Below are positions 52,758 through 61,438 of a DNA stretch of 64,000 nt, piece after piece; positions within the stretch are counted from its first letter, which is position 1, and the number at the start of each line of letters is the position of its first letter. The notes beneath the pieces are model-generated. The model was not told the DNA's origin. It saw only the letters and a program-made list of their open reading frames with translations, and ran no database searches. Source of the DNA: an uncultured Micrococcales bacterium (GTDB taxonomy: Bacteria > Actinomycetota > Actinomycetes > Actinomycetales > Microbacteriaceae); assembly GCA_903880095.1 (NCBI GenBank), contig CAIRNX010000010.1, positions 124,001 to 188,000 of the forward strand, given 5' to 3'. Position numbers and translations under genes: made by a program.

Positions 52758-53954
52758 CTACGGCCGTTCGATGTGCGAACGCAACGTCTCTGGAATCGCT
52801 TCGAGATATGCGTTCAAGTTGCGTTTCGTTTCGCCAACCGAGTCGCCACCGAACTTTTCGAGCACAGCATTGGCAATCACAAGTGCGACCATCGCTTCTG
52901 CAACGACACCCGCTGCTGGTACGGCGCAAACATCTGACCTCTGGTGGTGAGCTGTCGTCGCCTCACCGGTGTTCGTGTCGATTGTGGCTAGCGCTCTTGG
53001 CACCGTGCTGATCGGTTTCATTGCCGCGCGAATTCGAAGGATCTCGCCATTCGACATGCCACCCTCAATGCCACCAGCTCGGTCGGTACTCCTGCTTACG
53101 ACTCCCCCGTCACGGACAATCTCGTCATGTGCGGCAGAACCTCGACGCTTGGCGGTTTCGAAACCGTCGCCAACCTCCACACCCTTGATTGCCTGAATGC
53201 CCATCAGTGCTCCGGCGAGCTGTGAGTCAAGGCGCCTGTCCCAGTGGACGTAGCTACCTACGCCAGGCGGCATTCCATATACAAGGGTCTCGACGACACC
53301 ACCAAGGGTGTCACCTTCTTTGTGAGCGGCTTCAACCTCGCCAACCATTGCGGACGATGTTGCGCCGTCGAAACAACGTAGCGGGTCCTCGTCGAGTGCG
53401 TCTACATCGCGCGGGCGAGGCAATTCGGCGCTTGCAGGTGCAAAAACCGTACCGATTGAAACGGTGTGAGTTACTAATTCGATTCCAAGAGTTTTAAGGA
53501 ACGAACTAGCCACGGCGCCGAGGGCGACGCGCGCGGCGGTTTCTCTTGCGCTAGCGCGTTCTAGAACTGGCCGAGCTTCGTCAAAGCCGTACTTCTGCAT
53601 TCCGGTGAAGTCTGCGTGGCCAGGTCGGGGTCTGGTGAGTTTCTCGGCGCGAGCACCTTCGAGAGGAGTCTCGGGTTTGTCGGCTGCCATGACCTCTTGC
53701 CATTTGGGCCACTCTGAGTTTTGAATCGTGATCGCGACAGGGCCGCCAATCGTCAACCCGTGACGCACGCCGCCCGAGAGTGAGACGACGTCTTTTTCAA
53801 ACTTCATTCGGGCACCACGACCGAAACCGAGTCTGCGTCGAGCGAGCGCGTCTTGCACCGCTGCGGTTGAAAGTTCAACCCCGGCAGGCATGCCTTCTAC
53901 GATCGCGACCAATTCTGGTCCGTGCGATTCCCCCGCTGTGAGCCAACGTAGCAT
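52758..53954 (-). CDS. aroC: chorismate synthase
   Basis: Forms chorismate from EPSP with reduced FMN, feeding TrpE. The 398 residues contain the signature [18 protein letters not shown] near the start, [33 protein letters not shown] in the middle (only its landmark GHAD and RASARET are needed for the call) and [17 protein letters not shown] near the end. It lies between aroE and aroK; aroA (EPSP synthase) is not here. Confidence 0.98.
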   Translation of the reverse strand: MLRWLTAGESHGPELVAIVEGMPAGVELSTAAVQDALARRRLGFGRGARMKFEKDVVSLSGGVRHGLTIGGPVAITIQNSEWPKWQEVMAADKPETPLEGARAEKLTRPRPGHADFTGMQKYGFDEARPVLERASARETAARVALGAVASSFLKTLGIELVTHTVSIGTVFAPASAELPRPRDVDALDEDPLRCFDGATSSAMVGEVEAAHKEGDTLGGVVETLVYGMPPGVGSYVHWDRRLDSQLAGALMGIQAIKGVEVGDGFETAKRRGSAAHDEIVRDGGVVSRSTDRAGGIEGGMSNGEILRIRAAMKPISTVPRALATIDTNTGEATTAHHQRSDVCAVPAAGVVAEAMVALVIANAVLEKFGGDSVGETKRNLNAYLEAIPETLRSHIERP

Positions 53955-53960
53955 CTGCGT

Positions 53961-54773
53961 CTATCCCTCTGCCAAGGCTGCGGTTCGCATAACCTCGGCT
54001 ATTTCTTGTTCGTTTTCAAGAGGTGCGGCGACGTTGCCGTTTTTGAAAATCCTGATTTGAGCTATTGCCTGCCAAATCAGCATTTGGATTCCACTAACAA
54101 CGTTACCGCCACTTGCGAGCCAGAGTTTGGCTAGTTGGCTCGGCCATGGCTTGTAGGCGACGTCGAGCAGTGTGCCTTTGGGTTGCCCGGCGAACCAGCC
54201 AGTGGTGTCGGCATCGGGTGGAAGGGTCGAAATTGTCAGATCAAAAAGCGATAGATCTGGCTTGCCACCAACCATAGATACGTTTAGACCCTGGTTTAGC
54301 CCGAACGAAACCACGCCATCAGCAGTGGCAAGGTTGCGAGCATGAATTCCAACGGTTGCGCTTGGGTTCAGAGCCCTAATGGCAAGCAACGCGTTTCGAG
54401 CGGTTGCTCCAGAACCGAGAACAAGAGCAGTTTCGAACGTTTGGCCCGCCAATGCAGCTGTGAGCCCGAAAACATCGGTGTTGTAGCCAACCCAACCGAA
54501 TTCGCTGCGGACTATTGTGTTCACGGCTCTAGCAGCGAGTGCCGGGCTGTCTGAGGTGCTCACAAGGTTGAACGCCTCGTCTTTTAGCGGCATCGTCAAA
54601 CTGGCGGCAGAGAGCTCTGTGCTGGCGAGAAACGTAGCCAAATCATGCTCTGTCACTTCGAAGCGTGAGTAGTCCCAGTTGAGGCCGAGCAGGGAGTACG
54701 CAGCCATGTGAATGGCTGGCGATTTCGAATGCTCAATCGGTGAACCGAGAACGGCGATTTTTTTACTTTCCAA
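53961..54773 (-). CDS. aroE: shikimate dehydrogenase
   Basis: Reduces 3-dehydroshikimate to shikimate. The 270 residues show shikimate-binding SKSPAIH, catalytic Lys64 (TMPLKDEAF) and Asp100 (GYNTDVFGL), and a nucleotide site VLGSGATARNAL. The NADPH-selecting basic residues are not obvious after beta-2 (GIHARNLA has one Arg). It starts at TTG 54773, inside the end of mltG (11-nt overlap). Confidence 0.95.
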   Translation of the reverse strand: MESKKIAVLGSPIEHSKSPAIHMAAYSLLGLNWDYSRFEVTEHDLATFLASTELSAASLTMPLKDEAFNLVSTSDSPALAARAVNTIVRSEFGWVGYNTDVFGLTAALAGQTFETALVLGSGATARNALLAIRALNPSATVGIHARNLATADGVVSFGLNQGLNVSMVGGKPDLSLFDLTISTLPPDADTTGWFAGQPKGTLLDVAYKPWPSQLAKLWLASGGNVVSGIQMLIWQAIAQIRIFKNGNVAAPLENEQEIAEVMRTAALAEG

Positions 54774-55569
54774 TCCAGGCCGGATTCCTTTTGAGCCAAT
54801 CGTTCCAGCGCTGAACAGCGACTAGGTGCTCTGCATAAGTGGAACTGAAAACTGTTTCGCCGGTTTCAAGGTTTACCGCTACAAAGTAAAGCCAAGGGCC
54901 GGCCGCTGGGTGAAGAGCTGCGTCGATGGCCAAGCTACCAGGCGCTCCAATCGGCCCAATCGGCAAACCGGTGTACTTGTAAGTGTTGTATGGATTGTCT
55001 GTGGCTCTCTCGGCGGCTGTGTTCGTGAACGAACTGCCACCGGTGAAGTAGCTGATCGTGGCGCAGGACTGCAAAGGCATTCCAAGGTCGAGTCTGTTGT
55101 GAAACACTCTCGATACTTTGTAGAAGTCTCCAGTTGCCCTGGCCTCGCGTTGAACGATGGAGGCAAGGGTGAGTACTTTGTGTCGATCAGCGACTGAGAC
55201 CCCATAGTGCTCGAGCTCAACAGTCATGCGGTCGACCATCTCTTGAATGATCTCTTTCGGTTTGCTCTGCGGTGACATGCGGTATGTTGCCGGGAACAAA
55301 TAGCCGTCCATGTTGGGCAGAGAAGCCGGAAGCCCGTATTGCGTTGGGTCTTTTACGGCATCTTCAAACTTTGAAACGGGAATCTGGGTGGCCTCGCTAA
55401 GAGTCTTCAGCACCTCATCGAGTCGTAAACCCTCACGAATCGTTACAGGCCTTACTCCAGAAAGGTTCTCGTATGCAAGCCGGATGTCACTTCTGAAGGC
55501 GTAGCCGATTGCGCCTCCGGCAACCAGCAACACCGAGAGAACAACAGCCAACATCCTGCGTTTACGCAT
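54763..55569 (-). CDS. mltG: MltG-like endolytic murein transglycosylase, short form
   Basis: Cuts nascent glycan strands near the membrane and sets their length. The 268 residues have one N-terminal membrane helix (about 5-24) and the YceG catalytic domain. The catalytic Glu is kept at 142 (LASIVQREA, equivalent to E. coli E218), with NRLDLGMPLQSCATISY and TGLPIGPIGAPG. The LysM-like first half found in E. coli MltG is missing: the helix runs almost directly into VTIREGLRLDEVL. ATG 55569 overlaps the ruvX stop and has GGAG four bases upstream. Confidence 0.9.
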   Translation of the reverse strand: MRKRRMLAVVLSVLLVAGGAIGYAFRSDIRLAYENLSGVRPVTIREGLRLDEVLKTLSEATQIPVSKFEDAVKDPTQYGLPASLPNMDGYLFPATYRMSPQSKPKEIIQEMVDRMTVELEHYGVSVADRHKVLTLASIVQREARATGDFYKVSRVFHNRLDLGMPLQSCATISYFTGGSSFTNTAAERATDNPYNTYKYTGLPIGPIGAPGSLAIDAALHPAAGPWLYFVAVNLETGETVFSSTYAEHLVAVQRWNDWLKRNPAWIGK

Positions 55570-56020
55570 CGAACTCCGAGACAGGTTTGCCGGGTTGTTG
55601 CCCGGTTGATTTCTCAAACGCTATTGCGCCTTCAAGTATCAGGCTAGCAGCAGCGGCGTCAATCAAACCTCGTGATTGCTTGGTGTTGCGGCCAGACGAG
55701 TGCATTTGCCCTTGAGCGGCACGGGTCGTCAAACGTTCGTCGATCAGGCGAACTTCGGTGTCGACGAGGTTCAATAGTTCCTTCGCAAAAAGCAAGGCCA
55801 ACTCTGTTGATTTGGTGAATTCACCCGATAGATTCAGCGGCAAGCCTACGTAAACCTCGATCGCAAGATGCTCGGTTATTAGATTTGCGACTTCTTGAGC
55901 GGCTTCGATGCCAGCAGGCACCGTCGCAAGTGGTGAGCTCAAAATGCCATCTACCGTAGACATTGCGACACCGATTCGCGCAGCACCGAAATCGACGGCA
56001 ATGCGCCGACCTAGACGCAT
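55562..56020 (-). CDS. ruvX: RuvX/YqgF family putative pre-16S rRNA nuclease
   Basis: RNase H-like protein implicated in 5' processing of 16S rRNA; an older idea is a Holliday junction role. The 152 residues begin with AVDFGAARIGVAMS, contain VGLPLNLSGEF and the acidic motif LIDERLTTRAAQ, and end with DAAAASLILEGAI. All metal-site acids appear present. It starts directly after alaS and overlaps mltG by 8 nt, the usual alaS-ruvX-mltG-aroE order. Confidence 0.95.
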   Translation of the reverse strand: MRLGRRIAVDFGAARIGVAMSTVDGILSSPLATVPAGIEAAQEVANLITEHLAIEVYVGLPLNLSGEFTKSTELALLFAKELLNLVDTEVRLIDERLTTRAAQGQMHSSGRNTKQSRGLIDAAAASLILEGAIAFEKSTGQQPGKPVSEFDA

Positions 56021-58672
56021 CTAGACGATGGCCTTTCGAATTGCCTCAATCGCCTCAACTAGTTTGCCTGCATCGATACCGCCACCTTGGGCGAGGTCGT
56101 CCTTGCCGCCGCCGCCGCCGCCAAGAATCGCTGAGGCAAGTTTGACAAGCGCTCCAGCCTTTACTCCGCGATTTCTAGATGCTTCGCCGACGGCAATAAC
56201 CACGGCGGGCTTAGACGAAACGATTGCCGATGTCACGGCTATTCCGTCGACGCCGAGTGCCTTCTGAAGTGACGCGGCTAAAGAACGAAGTTCATCAGCT
56301 GAATCAAGTTCGCCAAGTTCGGCAGAAACAAAACGGTTACCCGCTAAGTCTTGCGCCGTGGCTACCCATTCAGGAACGCGAGATTGGAGACCCTGAGCAC
56401 TCAGAGCAGCAAGCTTTGCCTTAGCCGCCTTAAGTTCATCGAGGCTGGCCTCTAGGCGTGCTTCAAGTTGGTCCTTAGGCGCCTTAAGGGCTTCGGTTAG
56501 TCGGGCGACCAGTGCGCGCTCGGTGGCCAGAGATCTGAATGCCTCGATGCCGACCAATGCCTCGAGCCTGCGAGAACCCGAACCGACTGAAGATTCGCCA
56601 GAAAGCGCAAGTAGCCCGATCTGCGAAGATCGCGAAACGTGGGTTCCACCGCACAGTTCACGCGACCAAGGGCCGCCAACCTGCACGACTCTAACTTCTT
56701 CGTCGTAGGTTTCACCAAATAGTGCTACAGCGCCCCACTCTTTTGCTTCGGGAAGACTCATGAATTGAGCGCTGACCGCGAGATCGTGGCGAATAGCTTG
56801 GTTAGCAACCTCTTCGATCTCGCTTCTGGTTTCTAGCGAAAGCGCTTGGTTCCAAGAGAAATCGAGACGGAGGTAGCCAGGCTTGTTGTATGAACCGCTC
56901 TGCAGGGCGTTCGGCCCGAGAACTTCGCGAAGGGCTGCGTGCAAAACGTGAGTGCCCGAGTGAGCCTGGCAGGCGCCAAGACGCCATTCTTGGTCAACCT
57001 TCGTCGACACCGCAGCTCCATCGGCGATTTCACCGGAGCGCACGAGTACCTTGTGTGTTACCAAGCCCTTAACCGGCTTTTGAACATCAAGAACTTCTGC
57101 CTCGAAGCCATCACCAATAATCCAGCCGGCGTCGGCCTCCTGACCACCAGACTCTGCGTATAGAGAGGTTGCGTCAAGCAGAATCTCGGCGATTTGGCCC
57201 TCACCAATTTTTTTCGCGCGTGAACCTTCGTGCAGGAGTCCGATTACCTTCGCTTCGGTTTCAAGCGCTTCATAACCGGTGAACTTGGTTAGTCCAAGAG
57301 CTCTGAACTCGCTGTAGACCGAAAGATCGGTTCCACCAAGTTTCTTTTCGCGGGCATCGGCCTTGGCTCGATTGCGCTGTTCTTGCATGAGTGCGGTGAA
57401 TCCGTCGCGGTCGACGGTCAGGCCGGCCTCTTCGGCAATCTCCAGGGTTAGGTCGATTGGGAAGCCATAGGTGTCGTGAAGCAAAAAGGCCGAAGCGCCG
57501 TCTAGAGCCGAGGAGCCGCTCTCTTTGACCTGCTCGAGAGCCGTGTCGAGAACAACCGAACCTGAGGTTAGAGTGCGCAAGAAGGCTTCTTCTTCGGCAA
57601 TCGCTGTCGCCTTGATGCGGGCAAATTCGGCTTCAAGCTCGGGGTATGACTCCTTCATTGCATCCTTAGAAGCAGTGAAGAGATCAGCAAAAATAGGTTT
57701 GTCTACACCCAGTAGGCGCATCGCTCGTACCGTGCGTCTAAGAAGACGTCGGAGGACGTAGCCACGACCATCGTTGCCTGGAGTGACACCGTCGCCAATA
57801 AGCATGAGTGCTGAACGCACGTGGTCAGCAACGACGCGCATGCGAACATCGTCGGTTTCGTTCGCGCCGTATGCCTTACCAGAGAGCTTCGCAGCGAGGT
57901 CGAGAACCGGGCGAACCTCATCGATCTCGTAAAGGTTTTCGACACCCTGCATCAAAAAGGCGACGCGCTCAAGACCCATGCCGGTGTCAATGTTCTTTTT
58001 AGGCAACTCCCCCAGAATTGGGTAATCTTCTTTGCCACCGCCAGCACCGCGTTCGTATTGCATGAAAACGAGGTTCCAGATTTCGATGTAACGGTCTTCG
58101 TCGGCCTCAGGGCCGCCCTCGATGCCGTACTTCGGACCACGGTCGTAGTAAATCTCGCTGCAAGGGCCAGAGGGGCCGGGTTGGCCGGTTGACCAAAAGT
58201 TGTCCTTCATACCACGGCGTTGAATTCGATCCATCGGAATCCCGGCGACCTCGCGCCAAATGTCGATCGACTCGTCGTCGTCTTTGTAAACGGTCACCCA
58301 AAGGATTTCTGGGTTTAGACCCAAGCCACCAGCTTCTTGTGGTGATGTTAGAAACTCCCAAGCAAAACCAATCGCTTCGCGCTTGAAATAGTCGCCAAAA
58401 GAGAAGTTTCCATTCATCTGAAAGAAGGTGCCGTGACGAGTTGTCTTGCCAACCTCTTCGATGTCGAGCGTGCGCACGCACTTCTGCACGCTAGTCGCGC
58501 GAGCGTAAGGTGCTGGGACCAAGCCGGACATGTACGGAATGAATGGCACCATTCCGGCTACGGTGAAAAGTAGCGATGGATCTTCGCTGATGAGCGAGGC
58601 GCTAGGAACTACGGTGTGGTTTTTGCTTTCGAAAAAGGCGAGCCAGCGCCGTCTGATTTCGGCGGTCTTCAT
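56021..58672 (-). CDS. alaS: alanyl-tRNA synthetase
   Basis: Charges tRNA-Ala. The 883 residues comprise the class II catalytic domain (motif region FQMNGNFSFGDYFKREA), tRNA-recognition helices, the editing domain with metal ligands in HSGTHVLH and CGGTH, and the C-Ala domain ending in a glycine run before KDDLAQGGG. The length is normal. A small membrane protein lies 5 nt upstream, and the gene ends directly against ruvX. Confidence 0.99.
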   Translation of the reverse strand: MKTAEIRRRWLAFFESKNHTVVPSASLISEDPSLLFTVAGMVPFIPYMSGLVPAPYARATSVQKCVRTLDIEEVGKTTRHGTFFQMNGNFSFGDYFKREAIGFAWEFLTSPQEAGGLGLNPEILWVTVYKDDDESIDIWREVAGIPMDRIQRRGMKDNFWSTGQPGPSGPCSEIYYDRGPKYGIEGGPEADEDRYIEIWNLVFMQYERGAGGGKEDYPILGELPKKNIDTGMGLERVAFLMQGVENLYEIDEVRPVLDLAAKLSGKAYGANETDDVRMRVVADHVRSALMLIGDGVTPGNDGRGYVLRRLLRRTVRAMRLLGVDKPIFADLFTASKDAMKESYPELEAEFARIKATAIAEEEAFLRTLTSGSVVLDTALEQVKESGSSALDGASAFLLHDTYGFPIDLTLEIAEEAGLTVDRDGFTALMQEQRNRAKADAREKKLGGTDLSVYSEFRALGLTKFTGYEALETEAKVIGLLHEGSRAKKIGEGQIAEILLDATSLYAESGGQEADAGWIIGDGFEAEVLDVQKPVKGLVTHKVLVRSGEIADGAAVSTKVDQEWRLGACQAHSGTHVLHAALREVLGPNALQSGSYNKPGYLRLDFSWNQALSLETRSEIEEVANQAIRHDLAVSAQFMSLPEAKEWGAVALFGETYDEEVRVVQVGGPWSRELCGGTHVSRSSQIGLLALSGESSVGSGSRRLEALVGIEAFRSLATERALVARLTEALKAPKDQLEARLEASLDELKAAKAKLAALSAQGLQSRVPEWVATAQDLAGNRFVSAELGELDSADELRSLAASLQKALGVDGIAVTSAIVSSKPAVVIAVGEASRNRGVKAGALVKLASAILGGGGGGKDDLAQGGGIDAGKLVEAIEAIRKAIV

Positions 58673-58677
58673 GGCGC

Positions 58678-58947
58678 CTAGTTCTTCTTGGCTACTGGCT
58701 TCTTCGCAGCCGGGCGTTTCACCGCTGGCTTGCGGGCGGCAGGCTTGCGAGTTGTCGCGGCCTTCTTTGGAGCGGCGCTGATTTCAGCTTCGCGCTCTTT
58801 GAATCCCTCTGCAACAGCGTTGCCGAATTCTTTAGCGCGGCGGGCGGCGTCGTCAACGACTGCCTGTGCCTTTGGGTTCTCAGACAGACGGCGAGCCGCA
58901 ACAAGTCCGATGGCAATGCCAGAGATCAACCAAAATCCGCGCTTCAT
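58678..58947 (-). CDS. small membrane protein with lysine/alanine/proline-rich tail (DUF6167-like)
   Basis: An 89-residue protein with one hydrophobic segment at about 4-19 (GFWLISGIAIGLVAAR), an amphipathic helix to about 57, and a tail of about 30 residues made almost wholly of Lys, Ala, Pro, Arg and Thr with PAAKKP-like repeats. By position between the DUF948 gene and alaS it matches the actinobacterial DUF6167 family. The tail resembles histone H1-like bacterial tails. Function is unknown; a membrane-anchored nucleic-acid or polyanion binder is only a guess. Confidence 0.8.
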   Translation of the reverse strand: MKRGFWLISGIAIGLVAARRLSENPKAQAVVDDAARRAKEFGNAVAEGFKEREAEISAAPKKAATTRKPAARKPAVKRPAAKKPVAKKN

Positions 58948-58953
58948 GATTTC

Positions 58954-59301
58954 CTACTTCTTGTTTAGAAAGAGTGCGCTGAGGCTCTTTGCATAGCCAG
59001 CGATCTTCACTAGTGGTGAGCCAACGCTCGCGGTGAAAACTGCAACCAGCGAACTTATGTTTTCTGAAACCTCGGCAACGTTCTCGGTGATTACGTCAAT
59101 GCGAGCTAGTTGCTTATTGGTTTCGGTTACTGTGTCGGTGAGCCCGGTGAGTAGTGGAGCAACTCCTTCAGAGAGTTCGCGCACAGAAGCGCTCGTCTCA
59201 TCAAGAAGGCGTCCTAGCTTTACCAGCGGAATTGCTGTGAACAAAATGAACAAAGCAAACGCGCTGGCGGCAATGATTGCCGCTATTTCTCCACCACTCA
59301 T
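58954..59301 (-). CDS. DUF948 family membrane protein
   Basis: A 115-residue protein with an N-terminal membrane helix (about 5-27, IAAIIAASAFALFILFTAIP) followed by a helical region likely to form a coiled coil (LLDETSASVRELSEGV, TVTETNKQLARID). Size and layout match DUF948 proteins, which resemble parts of methyl-accepting and stress proteins but have no assigned role. It lies between rpsD and the lysine-tail gene, as in related actinobacteria. Confidence 0.88.
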   Translation of the reverse strand: MSGGEIAAIIAASAFALFILFTAIPLVKLGRLLDETSASVRELSEGVAPLLTGLTDTVTETNKQLARIDVITENVAEVSENISSLVAVFTASVGSPLVKIAGYAKSLSALFLNKK

Positions 59302-59316
59302 CGGGTCTCCTAACGA

Positions 59317-59946
59317 CTAGCGGGCTGCGTAGTACTCAACGACCAGCTGAACCTCACAGGTAACCGGAACCTCGGCGCGCTTTGGGCGACGGGTAAGGGT
59401 TGCCTGTAGGCGGTCTAGCTGAACTTCGAGGTAGCCAGGTACCGGTGGTAGAACATCAACGTGACCGCCAGCTGCTGCAACCTGGAAAGGCTCAGTCTTC
59501 TCTGACTTCTCGTGTACGTGGATGGTCTGGCCTGGCTTTACGCGGAACGATGGGCGGTCTACGCGCTCACCGTTTACGAGGATGTGACGGTGAACAACCA
59601 TCTGGCGAGCCTGAGCGATCGTGCGAGCGAACCCTGCGCGAAGCACTAGGGCGTCGAGACGCATTTCTAGAAGCTCAACCAGGTTTTCACCGGTTAGACC
59701 TTCGGTGCGCTTAGCCTCAGCGAAGGTGTTACGAAGCTGTGCCTCGCGAATACCGTACTGAGCGCGTAGGCGCTGCTTCTCGCGTAGACGAACGGCGAAG
59801 TCGCTGTCTGCCTTGCGCTTGGTGCGGCCGTGCTGGCCTGGTGCGTATGGACGCTTCTCGAGGTACTTGGCTGCCTTCGGGGTTAGTGCAATTCCTAGGG
59901 CGCGAGACAAACGAGTCTTGCTACGGGTACGTGATGTCTTAGACAC
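59317..59946 (-). CDS. rpsD: 30S ribosomal protein S4
   Basis: Primary 16S rRNA-binding protein that nucleates small-subunit assembly. The 209 residues have the S4 N-terminal domain and a central S4 RNA-binding fold (MRLDALVLRAGFARTIAQAR, HRHILVNGERVDRPSF). It starts with GTG 59946, four bases after AAAGGA. Here it lies outside the alpha operon, as in actinobacteria with a stand-alone rpsD. A 158-nt leader precedes it. Confidence 0.98.
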   Translation of the reverse strand: MSKTSRTRSKTRLSRALGIALTPKAAKYLEKRPYAPGQHGRTKRKADSDFAVRLREKQRLRAQYGIREAQLRNTFAEAKRTEGLTGENLVELLEMRLDALVLRAGFARTIAQARQMVVHRHILVNGERVDRPSFRVKPGQTIHVHEKSEKTEPFQVAAAGGHVDVLPPVPGYLEVQLDRLQATLTRRPKRAEVPVTCEVQLVVEYYAAR

Positions 59947-60104
59947 GTGATCCTTTCGGGGATAGTTTCTTTAGCTGACAAATCGGCGTAGAGGACAACC
60001 GATTCTTAGTGCCGTGGACGCCTTGCTAAGGGGTGTCGCTCGAATTGGATTCCGCAGCCTAGGAACCCAAAAAGATGGCTACCCGTCTACTCTACCGAAA
60101 ACCG
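59947..60104 (-). promoter_or_regulatory. rarA-rpsD spacer with structured rpsD leader
   Basis: The longest gene-free stretch of the window. As minus-strand RNA it holds two simple hairpins: CCTT-AGC-AAGG with outer GAC/GTC pairing at 60017-60037, and AATCGG/CCGATT with a 12-nt loop at 59981-60004. Since S4 represses its own mRNA in several bacteria, a regulatory leader is plausible. No known S4-leader consensus is recognised. Confidence 0.4.
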
Positions 60105-60117
60105 CTATTTTTCGCCA
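60089..60117 (-). promoter_or_regulatory. possible rpsD promoter
   Basis: TGGCGA and TAGAGT on the minus strand are 17 bases apart and match the sigma-70-type boxes at 3 and 4 of 6 positions. The -35 lies over the end of rarA, and the start point would be about 135 nt before the rpsD start codon. It is weak but well placed. Confidence 0.35.
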
Positions 60118-61382
60118 CGAATTAGGGATTTTAGAATTTGCCACAGGGCGGCTCGCTCGCGTTCGGCTCCGAGAGGCTTTGGCTTGTAATAGGTCTTCTT
60201 TGCAGCCTTCGTCGGTAGGTAATCCTGTTGCAAGATGCCCCTTGCGTCATCGTGCGGGTACTTGTATCCAACTCCTTTAGCGCTTCTCAGATGCTTCGGT
60301 ATCGGCGGAGTAAGCCCATTTTTAACGTCTTCGAGGGCAGCGTTGATTGCCAGATACGCGGAATTCGATTTTGGGGATGTCGCGAGGTAGATGGTTGCCT
60401 CGGCGAGTGGAATTCGCCCCTCGGGCATGCCAATAAACGCCACCGCGTCTGCCGCGGCGGTTGCAATCCCTAAGGCAGCCGGGTCGGCAAGACCGATGTC
60501 TTCGGCCGCGAGTATTACAAGCCGGCGAGCGATGAATCGGGGGTCCTCCCCCGCGTCAATCATGCGGGCAAGGTAATGAATCGCAGCATCGGCATCTGAA
60601 CCGCGAACCGACTTAATGAATGCCGAGATGACGTCGTAGTGCATGTCGCCTGCTCGATCGTATCGAGCGGGAGCACCTATGAGAGCTGCGCCGACATCTT
60701 CAGGCGTTATAGCAGTTGGTATTACTTGGCTTTGGCTGTGGCTAGCAAATGCGGCAGCCTCAAGAGTGGTAAGGGCTCTTCTCGCGTCCCCAGCGGAAAG
60801 TCGCACAATTTGCGCAAGCGCCTCGGGCTCCAGTGTGAATTCGCTTGCGAGTCCGCGAGGGTCTCCGATCGCCTTCGAAAGCAAATCAATAATGTCTTCG
60901 TCCTCCAGTGGTTCGAGCGAGACAGTCATAGCCCTCGAAAGTAGTGGCGCAATGATCGAGAATGATGGGTTTTCGGTCGTTGCGGCGATGAGAGTTATCC
61001 ACCCCGCCTCCACCGCTGGTAACAGCGAGTCCTGTTGTGATTTTGAGAATCGGTGAATCTCGTCAAGAAATAGGCAGGTTGATTTGCCGTAAAGATCTGA
61101 GTCATCCCTTGCTTTGTCGATGACAGCACGAACCTCTTTGACTCCGGCCGATATTGCCGAGAGTTGCTCGAGGCGGCGCCCGCTGGTAGCTGCAATTACA
61201 TGCGCAATTGATGTTTTGCCGGTTCCAGGTGGACCCCACAAGATAACTGATTGTGCACCAATTCCACCTTGAAGAAGTCGGTCTAGTGGCGAACCTTTGG
61301 CTAGTGCCAACTTTTGACCGACAATTTCCGACCTGTCACGCGGTCTCATGCGCGCGGCAAGTGGTGTCGGGTTGTTAAGCAT
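60105..61382 (-). CDS. rarA: RarA/MgsA-type replication-associated AAA+ ATPase
   Basis: Clamp-loader-like ATPase acting at stalled replication forks. The 425 residues have Walker A GPPGTGKT (50-57), Walker B LFLDEIHRFSKSQQD, sensor region AATTENPSF and the C-terminal tetramerisation domain (FIGMPEGRIPLAEATIYLA). The protein is full length. It is divergent from the cyclophilin gene and precedes rpsD, as in many actinobacteria. Confidence 0.96.
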   Translation of the reverse strand: MLNNPTPLAARMRPRDRSEIVGQKLALAKGSPLDRLLQGGIGAQSVILWGPPGTGKTSIAHVIAATSGRRLEQLSAISAGVKEVRAVIDKARDDSDLYGKSTCLFLDEIHRFSKSQQDSLLPAVEAGWITLIAATTENPSFSIIAPLLSRAMTVSLEPLEDEDIIDLLSKAIGDPRGLASEFTLEPEALAQIVRLSAGDARRALTTLEAAAFASHSQSQVIPTAITPEDVGAALIGAPARYDRAGDMHYDVISAFIKSVRGSDADAAIHYLARMIDAGEDPRFIARRLVILAAEDIGLADPAALGIATAAADAVAFIGMPEGRIPLAEATIYLATSPKSNSAYLAINAALEDVKNGLTPPIPKHLRSAKGVGYKYPHDDARGILQQDYLPTKAAKKTYYKPKPLGAERERAALWQILKSLIRGEK

Positions 61383-61409
61383 GGTTCAAGGCTATTGCGT
61401 AATTGGTCG

Positions 61410-61415
61410 TAAAAT
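61410..61415 (+). promoter_or_regulatory. possible -10 box for the cyclophilin gene
   Basis: TAAAAT lies about 24 nt before ATG 61439 in the short divergent gap from rarA. Starting near 61422, the transcript would have a leader of about 17 nt containing the GGAGG. No good -35 is seen. Confidence 0.35.
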
Positions 61416-61438
61416 CGTCAAGGAACAATGGAGGAACC

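Noticed and set aside
55090-55150. Loss of the catalytic residue in MltG, suggested by LASIVQREA where E. coli has ASIIEKE
   Set aside because: Counting the E. coli sequence puts E218 at the second Glu of that motif, which is kept here; only the non-catalytic first Glu has become Gln.
60995-61003. TTATCCACC, similar to a DnaA box, inside rarA
   Set aside because: Single copy within a coding region with no AT-rich region or further boxes nearby; not an origin.
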